Source: Solirubrobacterales bacterium 67-14 (GTDB taxonomy: Bacteria > Actinomycetota > Thermoleophilia > Solirubrobacterales > 70-9). From it: a DNA stretch of 64,000 bases. The translations under genes were made by a program, and so were the position numbers. Positions within the stretch are counted from its first letter, which is position 1. Every line of letters begins with the position of its first letter. The DNA lies in assembly GCA_001897355.1 (NCBI GenBank), contig MKST01000002.1, positions 138,516-202,515 of the forward strand, in the 5' to 3' direction. The notes beneath the pieces were generated by a model. It did no database searches and was not told the DNA's origin. It was given only the letters and a program-made list of their open reading frames with translations. Positions 1 through 9,226 of the stretch are shown here, piece after piece.

Positions 1-1
1 G

Positions 2-622
2 GTCCAGCTCAAGAACATCCAGCGCGACGTCGGCATCACTTTCGTCTACGTGACGCACGACCAGGAGGAAGCGCTCACCATGAGCGACCGGATCGCGGTC
101 ATGAACGCCGGCCACATCGAGCAGTGCGCCGACCCGGAGACGGTCTATGACCGCCCGAGCACGACTTTTGTCGCCGGCTTCATCGGCGTCTCCAACCTGA
201 TGCCGGCCGTGGTCAAGGGCTCGAATGAGATCGAGATCGCCGATGGCCCGACCGTTCCGAGCAAGGATGCCGGACAATTCTCGACCGGCGAGAAGTGCTT
301 CGCCGTGGTCCGTCCCGAGAAGCTGACCGTCTCCCTGCCGGAGAACGCACCGGGCGACCAGCCCGGAGTGGACGGCATCGTCGAGAGCTCGCTTTACCTC
401 GGGACCTCGACCCAGATGGCGATCCGGGTCGCCGAGGACGTGCAGATGACCGTGCTCGTTCCGAACGCCTCCGAAGACGCCCGCCAGCATCTGCCGGGCG
501 GCGGCGCGAAGGTCCGCCTCAACTGGCTGCCCGAGCACATGCACCTCGTCGCCGAGTCCGAAGCGGACCAGCCGGCCGATGACCAAACGCCCACCGAAAC
601 CGTCACCGAAGGAGTGAACTAA
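2..622 (+). CDS. potA: Spermidine/putrescine-type ABC transporter ATP-binding protein, C-terminal part (5' truncated by window edge)
   Basis: VTHDQEEALTMSDRIAVMNAGHIEQ H-loop region plus TOBE-like C-terminus; directly followed by PotD/PotB/PotC-like genes. Confidence 0.88.
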   Translation, partial: VQLKNIQRDVGITFVYVTHDQEEALTMSDRIAVMNAGHIEQCADPETVYDRPSTTFVAGFIGVSNLMPAVVKGSNEIEIADGPTVPSKDAGQFSTGEKCFAVVRPEKLTVSLPENAPGDQPGVDGIVESSLYLGTSTQMAIRVAEDVQMTVLVPNASEDARQHLPGGGAKVRLNWLPEHMHLVAESEADQPADDQTPTETVTEGVN

Positions 623-1779
623 TGCCCGTCAAGAAGATGAAGCGCGCCCGACTTTTGATCGTCGCCGTACTGGCCCTCGCGGCCTCCATGGTCCTCGTCG
701 CCTGCGGCGGCGGTGGTGGTGGCCTGAGCGGCTCCGACAACTCTGATGTGACGACCGCGACCGGCGGCGACCCGACCGGTTCGCTGAACATCTCGAACTG
801 GCCGCTCTACATCGACGGGCAGACGATCAAGAACTTCCAGAACGAGACCGGCATCAAGACCACCTACACCGAAGACGTCAACGACAACAACGAGTTCTTC
901 GGCAAGGTCCAGCCGCTGCTCAGCCAGGGCGACTCGGGCGGCCGCTCGATCATCATCGTGACCGACTGGATGGCCCAGAAGATGTATGACCTCGGCTACA
1001 TCCAGAACCTCGACAAGGCGAAGATCCCGACCGTCGAGAAGAACCTCATCCCCAGCCTCCAGCACCCGTCCTTCGACCCGGACCGCAAGTACAGCGTGCC
1101 GTGGCAGTCGGGCATGACCGGGCTGGTCGTCCGCAAGGACCTCGCGCCGGACGTGAAGTCAATCAATGACCTCTTCGACCCGAAGTACAAGGGCAAGGTC
1201 ACGATGCTGACCGAGATGCGGGACACCGTGCCGCTGGTCATGGCCGCCGACGGGATCGACCCGCCCGACGCGACCAAGCAGGACTGGCTCGACACGATCG
1301 ACAAGATCAAGAAGGCCAGCGACAGCGGCCAGATCCGCCGCTTCACCGGCAACGACTACATCCAGGACATGGCCAAGGGCGACGTGGTCGCCGCGATCGG
1401 CTGGTCGGGAGACGCGGTTCAGGCCGAGTCGGACAACCCGAACCTGCAGTACGTCCAGCCGGAACAGGGCTGCTCGCTCTGGTCCGACAACATGCTGATC
1501 CCGGTCGGGGCGCCCAACCCGGCCGCCGCCTACAAGTTCATGGACTACGTCTACGAGCCGAAGAACCAGGCCAAGATCACCGCGTACGTGAACTACGTCA
1601 GCCCGGTCAAGGGCGTCAAGGAGATCCTCCAGAAACAGGATCCCGACATCGCCAACAACCAGCTGATCTTCCCCAGCGAGGCCTACACGAAGAACTGCTT
1701 CAACCAGGTTTCGCCGCCCGGCGACGAGGCCGACCAGCAGGAAGTCGAGCAGGCCTTCCAGGATGTCGTCACCGGCTGA
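622..1779 (+). CDS. potD: Polyamine ABC transporter substrate-binding lipoprotein (PotD-like)
   Basis: Lipobox LVAC; NISNWPLYID...WQSGMTGLVVRKD typical PotD family; overlaps the stop of the ATPase gene. Confidence 0.87.
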   Translation: MPVKKMKRARLLIVAVLALAASMVLVACGGGGGGLSGSDNSDVTTATGGDPTGSLNISNWPLYIDGQTIKNFQNETGIKTTYTEDVNDNNEFFGKVQPLLSQGDSGGRSIIIVTDWMAQKMYDLGYIQNLDKAKIPTVEKNLIPSLQHPSFDPDRKYSVPWQSGMTGLVVRKDLAPDVKSINDLFDPKYKGKVTMLTEMRDTVPLVMAADGIDPPDATKQDWLDTIDKIKKASDSGQIRRFTGNDYIQDMAKGDVVAAIGWSGDAVQAESDNPNLQYVQPEQGCSLWSDNMLIPVGAPNPAAAYKFMDYVYEPKNQAKITAYVNYVSPVKGVKEILQKQDPDIANNQLIFPSEAYTKNCFNQVSPPGDEADQQEVEQAFQDVVTG

Positions 1780-1845
1780 TCCAACCGGAACGAACCGAGT
1801 GAGAAAGGGCGCTGACGAACCGATGACCAAGGTGAGGAGACACCA

Positions 1846-2715
1846 ATGACATCGGTTCGTCGGCGCCTGGTCCCCTATGGGCTGCTCGCCCCCGGCCTGA
1901 TCTGGCTGATCGTCTTCTTCGTGATCCCCATGTACTACATGGGGGAGCTTTCGCTGAAGACCGGCACGATCGAGACCGGTTACCAGATGAGCTGGGCGTT
2001 CAGCAACTACACGGACGCCATTTCGCAGTACAGCACCCAGTTCTTCCGGGCCTTCTACTACGCGGGCGTGGCGACCGTGCTCTGCCTGCTGATCGGATAC
2101 CCGTTGGCCTACGCGATCGCCTTCAAGGCGGGGCGCTGGAAGAACCTGATGCTCTTCGCGGTGGTCGCGCCGTTCTTCACCACCTACCTGATCCGGACGA
2201 TCGCCTGGAAGACGATCCTCGATGACTCGAGCCCGGCGGTCAGCGTCCTCAAGACGCTCCACCTGGTCCCCCAGGACGGCCGGGTGCTGGCCACCTCGGC
2301 GGCCGTGATCGCCGGCCTCACCTACAACTTCCTGCCCTTCATGGTGCTGCCGCTCTTCGCCGCGCTGGAGCGGCTGGACCGCCGGCTGCTGGAGGCCGGC
2401 AAGGATCTCTACGCCTCGGCGACCCAGACCTTCCTCAAGGTCACCCTGCCGATCACCATGCCGGGCATCGTCGCCGGCGTGCTGCTCACCTTCATCCCGG
2501 CGGCCGGCGACTACGTCAACGCGACCTTCCTCGGCGGCACCAACCAGGCGATGATCGGCAACGTGATCCAGTCGAAGTACCTGGTCGTCCGTGACTACTC
2601 CGAGGCGGCGGCCCTGTCCTTCACCTTGATGGCGATCATCCTGGTCGCCCTGATCATCTACATCAAGTTCGCCGGCACGGGAGCGCTCATGGGAGACGAG
2701 GAGGAAGCCGAATGA
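1846..2715 (+). CDS. potB: Polyamine ABC transporter permease (PotB-like)
   Basis: Multi-TM protein with EAA-type loop (EAGKDLYASATQTFLKVTLPITMPGI). Confidence 0.87.
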   Translation: MTSVRRRLVPYGLLAPGLIWLIVFFVIPMYYMGELSLKTGTIETGYQMSWAFSNYTDAISQYSTQFFRAFYYAGVATVLCLLIGYPLAYAIAFKAGRWKNLMLFAVVAPFFTTYLIRTIAWKTILDDSSPAVSVLKTLHLVPQDGRVLATSAAVIAGLTYNFLPFMVLPLFAALERLDRRLLEAGKDLYASATQTFLKVTLPITMPGIVAGVLLTFIPAAGDYVNATFLGGTNQAMIGNVIQSKYLVVRDYSEAAALSFTLMAIILVALIIYIKFAGTGALMGDEEEAE

Positions 2716-3563
2716 AGGCCTGGCGCTGGCTGCGCGAAAACGCCGTGATGATCGCCGGCATCCTGGCGCTGCTCTACATGCTGACGCCGATCTTCGTCAT
2801 CGCGCTCTTCTCCTTCAACGACCCGACCGGGCGCTACAACTTCGAGTGGGTCGGTTTCACCACCCAGTACTGGGCCCACCCCTTCGCGATCACCGAACTG
2901 ACCGATGCGCTGCTGGTCAGCATCCGGCTGGCTTTCTTCACCGCGATCGGCGCCACCATCCTCGGCACCCTGATCGCGATCGCCCTGGTCCGCTACCAGT
3001 TCTTCGGCCGGCGGGCCGCCAACTTGTTGATCGTGATCCCGATGGCCACCCCGGAAGTCGTGATCGGCGCTTCCCTGCTCTCGTTCTTCCTCACGCTCGA
3101 CGTATTCAAGCTCGGTTTCCAGACGCTGCTGATCGCCCACATCATGTTCTCGGTCAGCTTCGTGGTGATCGTGGTCAGGTCCCGCCTGATCGGCTTCGAC
3201 CGTCGACTCGAAGAAGCCGCGCAGGACTTGGGGGCCAACGCCCTCACCACCTTCCGCAAGGTGACCCTCCCCCTGATCGCCCCCGGTGTGGTCTCGGCCG
3301 CGCTGCTCTCTTTCGCCCTCTCGATCGACGACTTCGTGATCTCGAACTTCAACTCCGGCTCGACCGTCACCTTCCCGCTCTACATCTTCGGCGCCAACCA
3401 GCGGGGCATCCCGGTTCAGGTCAACGTGATCGCGACCATGCTCTTCGCGGTGACCGTGATCGCGATGCTGGTCGTCATCATCCAGCAGCGGCGAGCCGAA
3501 AAGGCCTCGGCGATGCGACCCGAAGAGATCGCCAACAAGCCAGCGATGTCACTGCCTGTTTGA
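2712..3563 (+). CDS. potC: Polyamine ABC transporter permease (PotC-like)
   Basis: EAAQDLGANALTTFRKVTLPLIAPGV loop; 4-bp overlap with potB. Confidence 0.87.
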   Translation: MKAWRWLRENAVMIAGILALLYMLTPIFVIALFSFNDPTGRYNFEWVGFTTQYWAHPFAITELTDALLVSIRLAFFTAIGATILGTLIAIALVRYQFFGRRAANLLIVIPMATPEVVIGASLLSFFLTLDVFKLGFQTLLIAHIMFSVSFVVIVVRSRLIGFDRRLEEAAQDLGANALTTFRKVTLPLIAPGVVSAALLSFALSIDDFVISNFNSGSTVTFPLYIFGANQRGIPVQVNVIATMLFAVTVIAMLVVIIQQRRAEKASAMRPEEIANKPAMSLPV

Positions 3564-3670
3564 CCCGGGCATTGGTGGCGGGGGCCGGTGGGGCTCCCTC
3601 CTCGGCCCGAAACGTCGTCGGGAACCCCACCGGCCCCCGCTCTCAGTTTCGGGACGCTTAGGCTTGGGGT

Positions 3671-5137
3671 ATGGGATATGAGACGCGTTGCCTGATCGGT
3701 GGAGAGTTGGTCGAGGGAGCAGGCGCTTCGATCGAGGTCGAGAACCCGGCTTCCGAGGAGATCGTGGCCAAGGTTGGTTCCGCCTCGCTTGAGCAGCTCG
3801 ACCTGGCCGTCGAGAAGGCGACCGCGGCAAAGTCTTCCTGGGGCAGGATGCCGGCGGTCGACCGGGCTCCCCTGCTGCACGGGATCGCGACCGCGCTGCG
3901 GGAGAAGACCGATGAGCTAGCCCTGCTGATGACCACCGAGATCGGCCGGCCGTTGACTGAATCGGCCGACGAGGTCGAGTGGTGCGCGGCCTGCTTCGAC
4001 TACTACGCCGAGGTGGCTCGCTCCGAGATCGGCCGGGTGATCCCGCCGATCGAGGCCTCGCAGTTCTCGGTCGTGGTCAAAGAGCCCCATGGCGTGGTCG
4101 GCTGCATCGTGCCCTGGAACTTCCCTCTGCTGCTGCTGATCTGGAAGCTCGCCCCGGCACTGGCAGCCGGCAACACGGTGGTCGCCAAGCCCTCCGAGCT
4201 GACCCCGCTCTCGACCCTCGCGATCGCCGACGCCTTCGCCGGACTTCCCGCCGGCACCGTGAACCTGCTCGCCGGGGCCGGTGAGATCGGGGCTGCGATC
4301 TCCGGCCATCCCGGGATCGATTGCGTCGCCTTCACCGGCTCGGTCGCCACCGGCCAGAAGGTCGGCATGGCGGCCGCGGCCCGCAACGCGCGCGTCAACC
4401 TCGAGATGGGCGGCAAGGATCCCTTCATCGTCTGTGACGACATCGGCGTGGACGGCCTCCAGGTTGCGGCCGAAGGCGGCGCCTGGGCGGCCTACCTCAA
4501 TGCCGGCCAGGTCTGCACTTCATCCGAGCGTTTCTACGTGATGGAGTCGATCTTCGACGAGTACGTCGATGCCTTCGTCCAGCACACGAGGTCACTGGTG
4601 ATCGGCGACCCGCTCGAGCCGGGCACCGACCTGGGGCCGATGGTCTCCGCCGCCCAGCGAGGCAAGGCGCTCGGTCAGGTCGAGGAAGCGGTCGCGGCCG
4701 GCGCCGAGCTGCTCACCGGCGGCGGCAACGCCGGCTTCGAGCAGGGCCACTACCTGGAACCCTGCGTACTGACCGGAGTGCCGGCCGAAGCCGATCTGCT
4801 GCGCGAGGAGACTTTCGGACCGGTCGCCCCGATCGTGCCGGTCAAGGACCTCGACGAGGCGATCGCCCTCGCCAACGGGCTCGACTTCGGCCTCGGCGCG
4901 AACATCTACACGCGGGACCTGAAGCGGGCGATCCGCTGCGTCAAGGAGGTCCGGGCCGGCTCGGTCTGGATCAACGACCCGCTGACCGACAACGACGCCG
5001 GGCCGTTCGGCGGTTTCAAGAACTCCGGCATCGGCCGTGAGCTCGGGACCGAGGGACTCGACGCCTTCCGCGAGGCGAAGCACGCCCACATCGACACGGA
5101 GATCGAGGTCAAGGAGTGGTGGTACCCCTACGGGTGA
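3671..5137 (+). CDS. NAD-dependent aldehyde dehydrogenase (betaine/aminobutyraldehyde dehydrogenase-like)
   Basis: VPWNFPLLLLIWKLAPALAAGNTVVAKPSE, FTGSVATGQKV, NLEMGGKDP, GQVCTSSER motifs. Confidence 0.9.
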   Translation: MGYETRCLIGGELVEGAGASIEVENPASEEIVAKVGSASLEQLDLAVEKATAAKSSWGRMPAVDRAPLLHGIATALREKTDELALLMTTEIGRPLTESADEVEWCAACFDYYAEVARSEIGRVIPPIEASQFSVVVKEPHGVVGCIVPWNFPLLLLIWKLAPALAAGNTVVAKPSELTPLSTLAIADAFAGLPAGTVNLLAGAGEIGAAISGHPGIDCVAFTGSVATGQKVGMAAAARNARVNLEMGGKDPFIVCDDIGVDGLQVAAEGGAWAAYLNAGQVCTSSERFYVMESIFDEYVDAFVQHTRSLVIGDPLEPGTDLGPMVSAAQRGKALGQVEEAVAAGAELLTGGGNAGFEQGHYLEPCVLTGVPAEADLLREETFGPVAPIVPVKDLDEAIALANGLDFGLGANIYTRDLKRAIRCVKEVRAGSVWINDPLTDNDAGPFGGFKNSGIGRELGTEGLDAFREAKHAHIDTEIEVKEWWYPYG

Positions 5138-5719
5138 TCAGGAGGTGGTGCCGGTCGTCCCGGTGGCGCCGGTAGCCCCGGATGCCCCGGTCGTGCCGGC
5201 TTCGGCCCCGCTGCTGCCGCAGGCCTTGAAGCCGAACCCGTCGGCCAGCTGGAAGTACTCACCGGCCAGAACCGACGCCTTCTTGCCGGCCGCGATCATG
5301 GTCTCCTTGTCGCCGGAAGCGATCGCATCGGCCGCCTTCTTGGCGACATCGACCCGCTGGCGCCCCAGGGCGATGATCTGATCGACCGTGGCCTGGTCCG
5401 AGGCCGGGGCGGTCAACTGCTCCAGTTCGTCCAGCATCGCCGTGACATCCGCGGCCTGGTCTTCGAAATCCTGCGCGGCCGCCTCAAGGTCGCTGCCCTT
5501 CAAGGCCTGGTTGAACTGGTTCTCCAGGGTTGCGGAGTTGGCGCTGTACTGGGCGCAGACGGCATCGGCCTTGGTGATGTAGTCGGCCTTGCTCAGATCC
5601 TCGTCGTCGGAGCCGCCGCCGCAGCCCGCCAGGAGGAGAGCGACGACCATCAGGACGGCACCGGAACCCCGGCGGGCACGGGATGCGCGGATCAGGCGGC
5701 TTTCCAACTCGACTTTCAC
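5138..5719 (-). CDS. Hypothetical lipoprotein
   Basis: Signal with lipobox LLLAGC; GTG start with TAGGCT-N8 upstream. Confidence 0.7.
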   Translation of the reverse strand: MKVELESRLIRASRARRGSGAVLMVVALLLAGCGGGSDDEDLSKADYITKADAVCAQYSANSATLENQFNQALKGSDLEAAAQDFEDQAADVTAMLDELEQLTAPASDQATVDQIIALGRQRVDVAKKAADAIASGDKETMIAAGKKASVLAGEYFQLADGFGFKACGSSGAEAGTTGASGATGATGTTGTTS

Positions 5720-5760
5720 CGCAGCGCAGCCTATCGGGGGTATCGGTGATCCGCGTCACC

Positions 5761-5920
5761 AGAAGGTGTGGCCAAGACTCTGTCCTCGGTCCGGGGCCGT
5801 GTGCCGGCGGACTGCTTCGCACAAGGGCAACGCCGGGCCACCAGCCCGTCTTGCACCCTTGCGCTTGCATCCCACCGGCACACGGCCCCAGCCCTTCGGG
5901 ACGTCTTGGCCACACCTTCT
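5761..5920. repeat. Long imperfect inverted repeat (~80-bp arms, outer 18 bp perfect)
   Basis: AGAAGGTGTGGCCAAGAC (5761-5778) vs GTCTTGGCCACACCTTCT (5903-5920); inner GGGGCCGTGTGCCGG/CCGGCACACGGCCCC. Confidence 0.9.
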
Positions 5921-5931
5921 AGACTCGTGCC

Positions 5932-7395
5932 ATGCCTTCCGATCAGGATCACACGCCTTACGTTGATGCCCTGCTCGAATTCGCCCAGGGCGACCCCGGC
6001 AGGTTCAACGTGCCGGGGCATCAGGGGGGCATCGGGGCCGATGCGCGCCTCCACCTGCTGGTCGGCCAGACCGGACTCTCGGATGACGTCCCGGCCCTGA
6101 TCGAGGGCATCGACGTCGGTGATCCGAATCCGTTCCAGGAAGCCCAGAAGCTGGCCGCGGCCGCCTGGGGGGCGAAGCGGACCTGGTTCCTGATCAACGG
6201 CGCCTCCCAGGGCAACCAGGCGATGTGCCTCGCCGTCGCCCACATGGGAGGCGAGCTGGTGGTCCAGCGCAACGTCCACTCGTCGGTGATCGACGGCATG
6301 ATCATGGCCGGGCTGAAACCGACCTTTGCCGCCCCGGAGATCGACCCCGACCTCGGGGTCGCCCACTGCCTCACCCCGGAGGCACTGGCCGAGGCGCTCG
6401 ACCGCTGCCCCGACGCCGCCGCCGCGGTCGTCGTCTCACCTACCTATTTCGGTGCCTGCGCCGACATTCCGGCGCTGGCCGAGGTCGCCCACGGCCGCGG
6501 CGTGCCCCTGGTCGCCGACGAGGCCTGGGGAGCCCACCTCCACTTCCACCCCGACCTGCCCCCCAGCGCGATCGAGAGTGGCGCCGACCTGGTCATCTCC
6601 TCGACCCACAAGATCGTCGGCAGCCTGACCCAGTCGGCGATGATCCACCTCGCCACGGACCGCTTCGACGAATCGATCATCGACCGCTGCATCTCGATGA
6701 CCGAGTCGACCAGCCCGAACTCGCTGCTCTGCGGCTCACTCGACGCGGCCCGCCGCCAGGCCGCGGTCGACGGCGAGCGCCTGCTCGGCGAAACGATCCG
6801 AGTGCTCGCCGACGCCCGCGAGGAGATCAGGTCCATTCCGGGCCTCGACGTGCTCGACGAACGGTTGCTGGAAAGGCAGAGCGTGGCCGGTTGGGATCCC
6901 CTGCGCCTGACCGTCGACGTGCGCGGCACCGGCAGCACCGGCTACCACATCGCGGAACTGGCCCGAGACCTGGCCGGGGTCAACCTCGAACTGGCCTCGG
7001 ACACGGTCGCGGTGGCGGTCTTCGGCATGGGCACCGGCACCCCGCCGCGGGCCCGTCGCCTGATCGACGGGATCCTCACCGCCCTCGAGGCGATCGAGGC
7101 CGAGCCCTTCAAGGAGAAGCCCGAGTTCGCCCCGCCGCCGCCCTGGGGCGACCCGGCCATGACCCCGCGCGATGCCTTTCTCGGCAAGCAAGAGGTGGTT
7201 CCGTTCGCCGAGGCGGAAGGCCGGATCGCGGCCGAGCCGCTGGCCACCTACCCGCCCGGCATCCCCAACGTGCTCCCCGGCGAAAGGCTGACCCGCGAGA
7301 CCCTCGAGTACATCACCGACTCGGTCGACCACGGCGGCTACGTGCGCGGCGCCGCGGACCGGGAGCTGACCACGCTCCGGGTCATCGCCGAGTGA
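5932..7395 (+). CDS. Orn/Lys/Arg decarboxylase-type PLP enzyme
   Basis: FNVPGHQGG...FLINGASQGNQAM...VADEAWGAHLHFHPDLPPSA...STHKIVGSLTQSAMIH PLP lysine motif. Confidence 0.88.
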   Translation: MPSDQDHTPYVDALLEFAQGDPGRFNVPGHQGGIGADARLHLLVGQTGLSDDVPALIEGIDVGDPNPFQEAQKLAAAAWGAKRTWFLINGASQGNQAMCLAVAHMGGELVVQRNVHSSVIDGMIMAGLKPTFAAPEIDPDLGVAHCLTPEALAEALDRCPDAAAAVVVSPTYFGACADIPALAEVAHGRGVPLVADEAWGAHLHFHPDLPPSAIESGADLVISSTHKIVGSLTQSAMIHLATDRFDESIIDRCISMTESTSPNSLLCGSLDAARRQAAVDGERLLGETIRVLADAREEIRSIPGLDVLDERLLERQSVAGWDPLRLTVDVRGTGSTGYHIAELARDLAGVNLELASDTVAVAVFGMGTGTPPRARRLIDGILTALEAIEAEPFKEKPEFAPPPPWGDPAMTPRDAFLGKQEVVPFAEAEGRIAAEPLATYPPGIPNVLPGERLTRETLEYITDSVDHGGYVRGAADRELTTLRVIAE

Positions 7396-7447
7396 GCGAC
7401 CGTCTCCCCGGATGAGCCGCCGTCGTGACCCTGCTCCTTTGACCCAC

Positions 7448-7492
7448 CGAGATTGAGTTCAATCGCAAATAGAGCGAATGAACTCAATCTCG
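7448..7492. terminator. Perfect 14-bp inverted repeat in a convergent intergenic gap (bidirectional terminator candidate)
   Basis: CGAGATTGAGTTCA / TGAACTCAATCTCG, 17-nt spacer. Confidence 0.55.
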
Positions 7493-7514
7493 ATGCCGTC
7501 CCGCTGCGGTGTTT

Positions 7515-7907
7515 CTACTCGGTCCGGCCCGGGTCGCCTTCGATCAGTTCGATCCGGTAGCCGTCGGGATCACGGACGAAGCAGAGCCGGGAGCCGCCTT
7601 CGCTGACCGTGTAGGGCGGCTTCTCGGGCGCGATCCCCTCACCCGCCAGCCGTTCGAGCGTGGCGTCTAGGTTGTCGACCAGGAAGGCGATGTGGCCGTA
7701 GCCGGTGCCGATCTCATAGGGCTCTTCCTGGTCGTAGTTGAAGGTCAGCTCCAGTCGCGGGCCGTCGCCCTCGTGGCCCATGTAGACGTTGACCGCCTCG
7801 TCGCCGATCGGCAGCCGGTGATGTTCCTTCAGGCCGAGCTTCTCGTAGAAGGCGATCGACTCGTCGAGGTCGAAGACGCGGTAACAGGTGTGAATCAGGG
7901 ATGACAT
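7515..7907 (-). CDS. gloA: Lactoylglutathione lyase / glyoxalase I family protein
   Basis: HTCYRVFDLDESIAFYEKLGLKE...VRDPDGYRIELIE. Confidence 0.88.
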   Translation of the reverse strand: MSSLIHTCYRVFDLDESIAFYEKLGLKEHHRLPIGDEAVNVYMGHEGDGPRLELTFNYDQEEPYEIGTGYGHIAFLVDNLDATLERLAGEGIAPEKPPYTVSEGGSRLCFVRDPDGYRIELIEGDPGRTE

Positions 7908-7961
7908 GGTCCAACCGTATCCGCTCGCGGCAACCGCTACACCGGGTGCGACCCGGAAACC

Positions 7962-9131
7962 TCAGCGCTTGATCCGGAACACGCGCCGCACCGGTGACCG
8001 GTCCACGTTGCCCGCCTTGTCCACCGCCCGCACGCGGAAGACATGCCGCCCCTTCGTGAGGCGACGATAGACCTTCGGCGACGCGCAGCGACGGAAACGC
8101 CGACCGTCGATCGAGCAACGGAAGCTACCGGCCTCGTTCGACCGGAACCGGAAAGCCACGGAGCGGCGGCCCAGCCGTTTCATCGAGATCAGCCTGGTTT
8201 TCGGGGCGACCTTGTCCTTGGGCGTCGGGCAGAGAGAGGGATCGGTCTCACAGGTCGGATCAGGCGGGCAGAGGCTCTGGTCGGTCTCGCAGCTCGGCTC
8301 CGGTGGACAGAGCGACGGGTCGGTCTCACAAGTCGGCTCCGGCGGTGGGTCGCAGTCGACCGGCTGGACCGGGTCGAGGAAGGCGTCGGCGATCGCCGCG
8401 TTGCCGGCCGCGTTGGCGTGGATCGAATCGGCCAGGAACGACCCGTTGGCATCGAGGAATGCCTGGTACGGATCGGCGACGACCGCGCCGTATTTCGAGC
8501 CAGCCTGCCGGACGATGTCGTTGACCCCGGTCGAAACCTCGACCGCGCACTGGTCAGGGATCAGGTTGGCGCCGAACAGCATCAGGTCGATGTGCTGCTG
8601 GTCCTCGGGCGAGATCCCCGATCCGTCCCATCTGAACGGGTTGTAATAGGACATCAAGCCGAAGAACTCATCGCCCGGGTCGTTGTCGAGGGCGTTTCGG
8701 ATCTGGGCGACGAGATCGTCGTAGCTCGCCTGCCATGCCGCGCAGCCGCTCGGTTCGCCGAAGCAGGGATCGTCGGCGCCCAGCGCGTCGTTCGCGCCGA
8801 TCGCGAGGGTCACCGCCTTGGTGTCGTCCGGATCGTTGATCGCGGCCAGCGCCTGCGGCAGCTGCTCCGCCTTGAGGCCGGCGAGCACCTGGCCGGCCTG
8901 GGCCAGCGCTACGTGCTCGTCAGCGCCCAGTGTCTCGCCGAAGCCGGGAAAGCTTCCGTACCCGCCGAAAAGGAGATCGGGATACATCGATGCACCACCG
9001 CTGGAGGAACTGGTCGATGACGAATCGCCGAGCGAGACGTACGAGTCCGCCGACGCCGCAGCCGCGGTGCCCAGCGAACAGAGAATCGTGGCAGCGAGAG
9101 CCGCGAGGACTGACTTGAAATTGACTGGCAT
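7962..9131 (-). CDS. Secreted SGNH/GDSL-type hydrolase with Cys-containing repeat linker and basic C-terminal domain
   Basis: Signal peptide; YVSLGDSSS, IGANDAL, DSIHANAAGN motifs; CETDPSLCPPEP repeats; start at the second ATG after an AGGGGGATGG RBS. Confidence 0.75.
   Translation of the reverse strand: MPVNFKSVLAALAATILCSLGTAAAASADSYVSLGDSSSTSSSSGGASMYPDLLFGGYGSFPGFGETLGADEHVALAQAGQVLAGLKAEQLPQALAAINDPDDTKAVTLAIGANDALGADDPCFGEPSGCAAWQASYDDLVAQIRNALDNDPGDEFFGLMSYYNPFRWDGSGISPEDQQHIDLMLFGANLIPDQCAVEVSTGVNDIVRQAGSKYGAVVADPYQAFLDANGSFLADSIHANAAGNAAIADAFLDPVQPVDCDPPPEPTCETDPSLCPPEPSCETDQSLCPPDPTCETDPSLCPTPKDKVAPKTRLISMKRLGRRSVAFRFRSNEAGSFRCSIDGRRFRRCASPKVYRRLTKGRHVFRVRAVDKAGNVDRSPVRRVFRIKR
8226..8342. 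repeat. 3 x 39-bp in-frame tandem repeat (13-aa Cys-containing unit)
   Basis: Three consecutive ~39-bp units, e.g. cgggcagaggctctggtcggtctcgcagctcggctccgg. Confidence 0.8.
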
Positions 9132-9226
9132 GGATTCCATCCCCCTGCGGATGAACGAGTTGCGAGTGTCGAAAGAGGCGATTCTAGCCGGAGGAGACCG
9201 TGGAGCTACTCATCTAGGGTGAGGTC

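Noticed and set aside
1159-2262. Long antisense ORFs typical of this window (e.g. 1159-2262 -, 4592-5089 -, 11173-12681 -, 20799-22559 -, 35778-37175 +, 46834-48132 +, 48199-49830 +, 56565-58763 -, 61345-62655 -)
   Set aside because: They mirror well-supported genes in the opposite strand, are rich in V/D/G/L/R low-complexity composition and show no recognisable domain; an artefact of high GC3.
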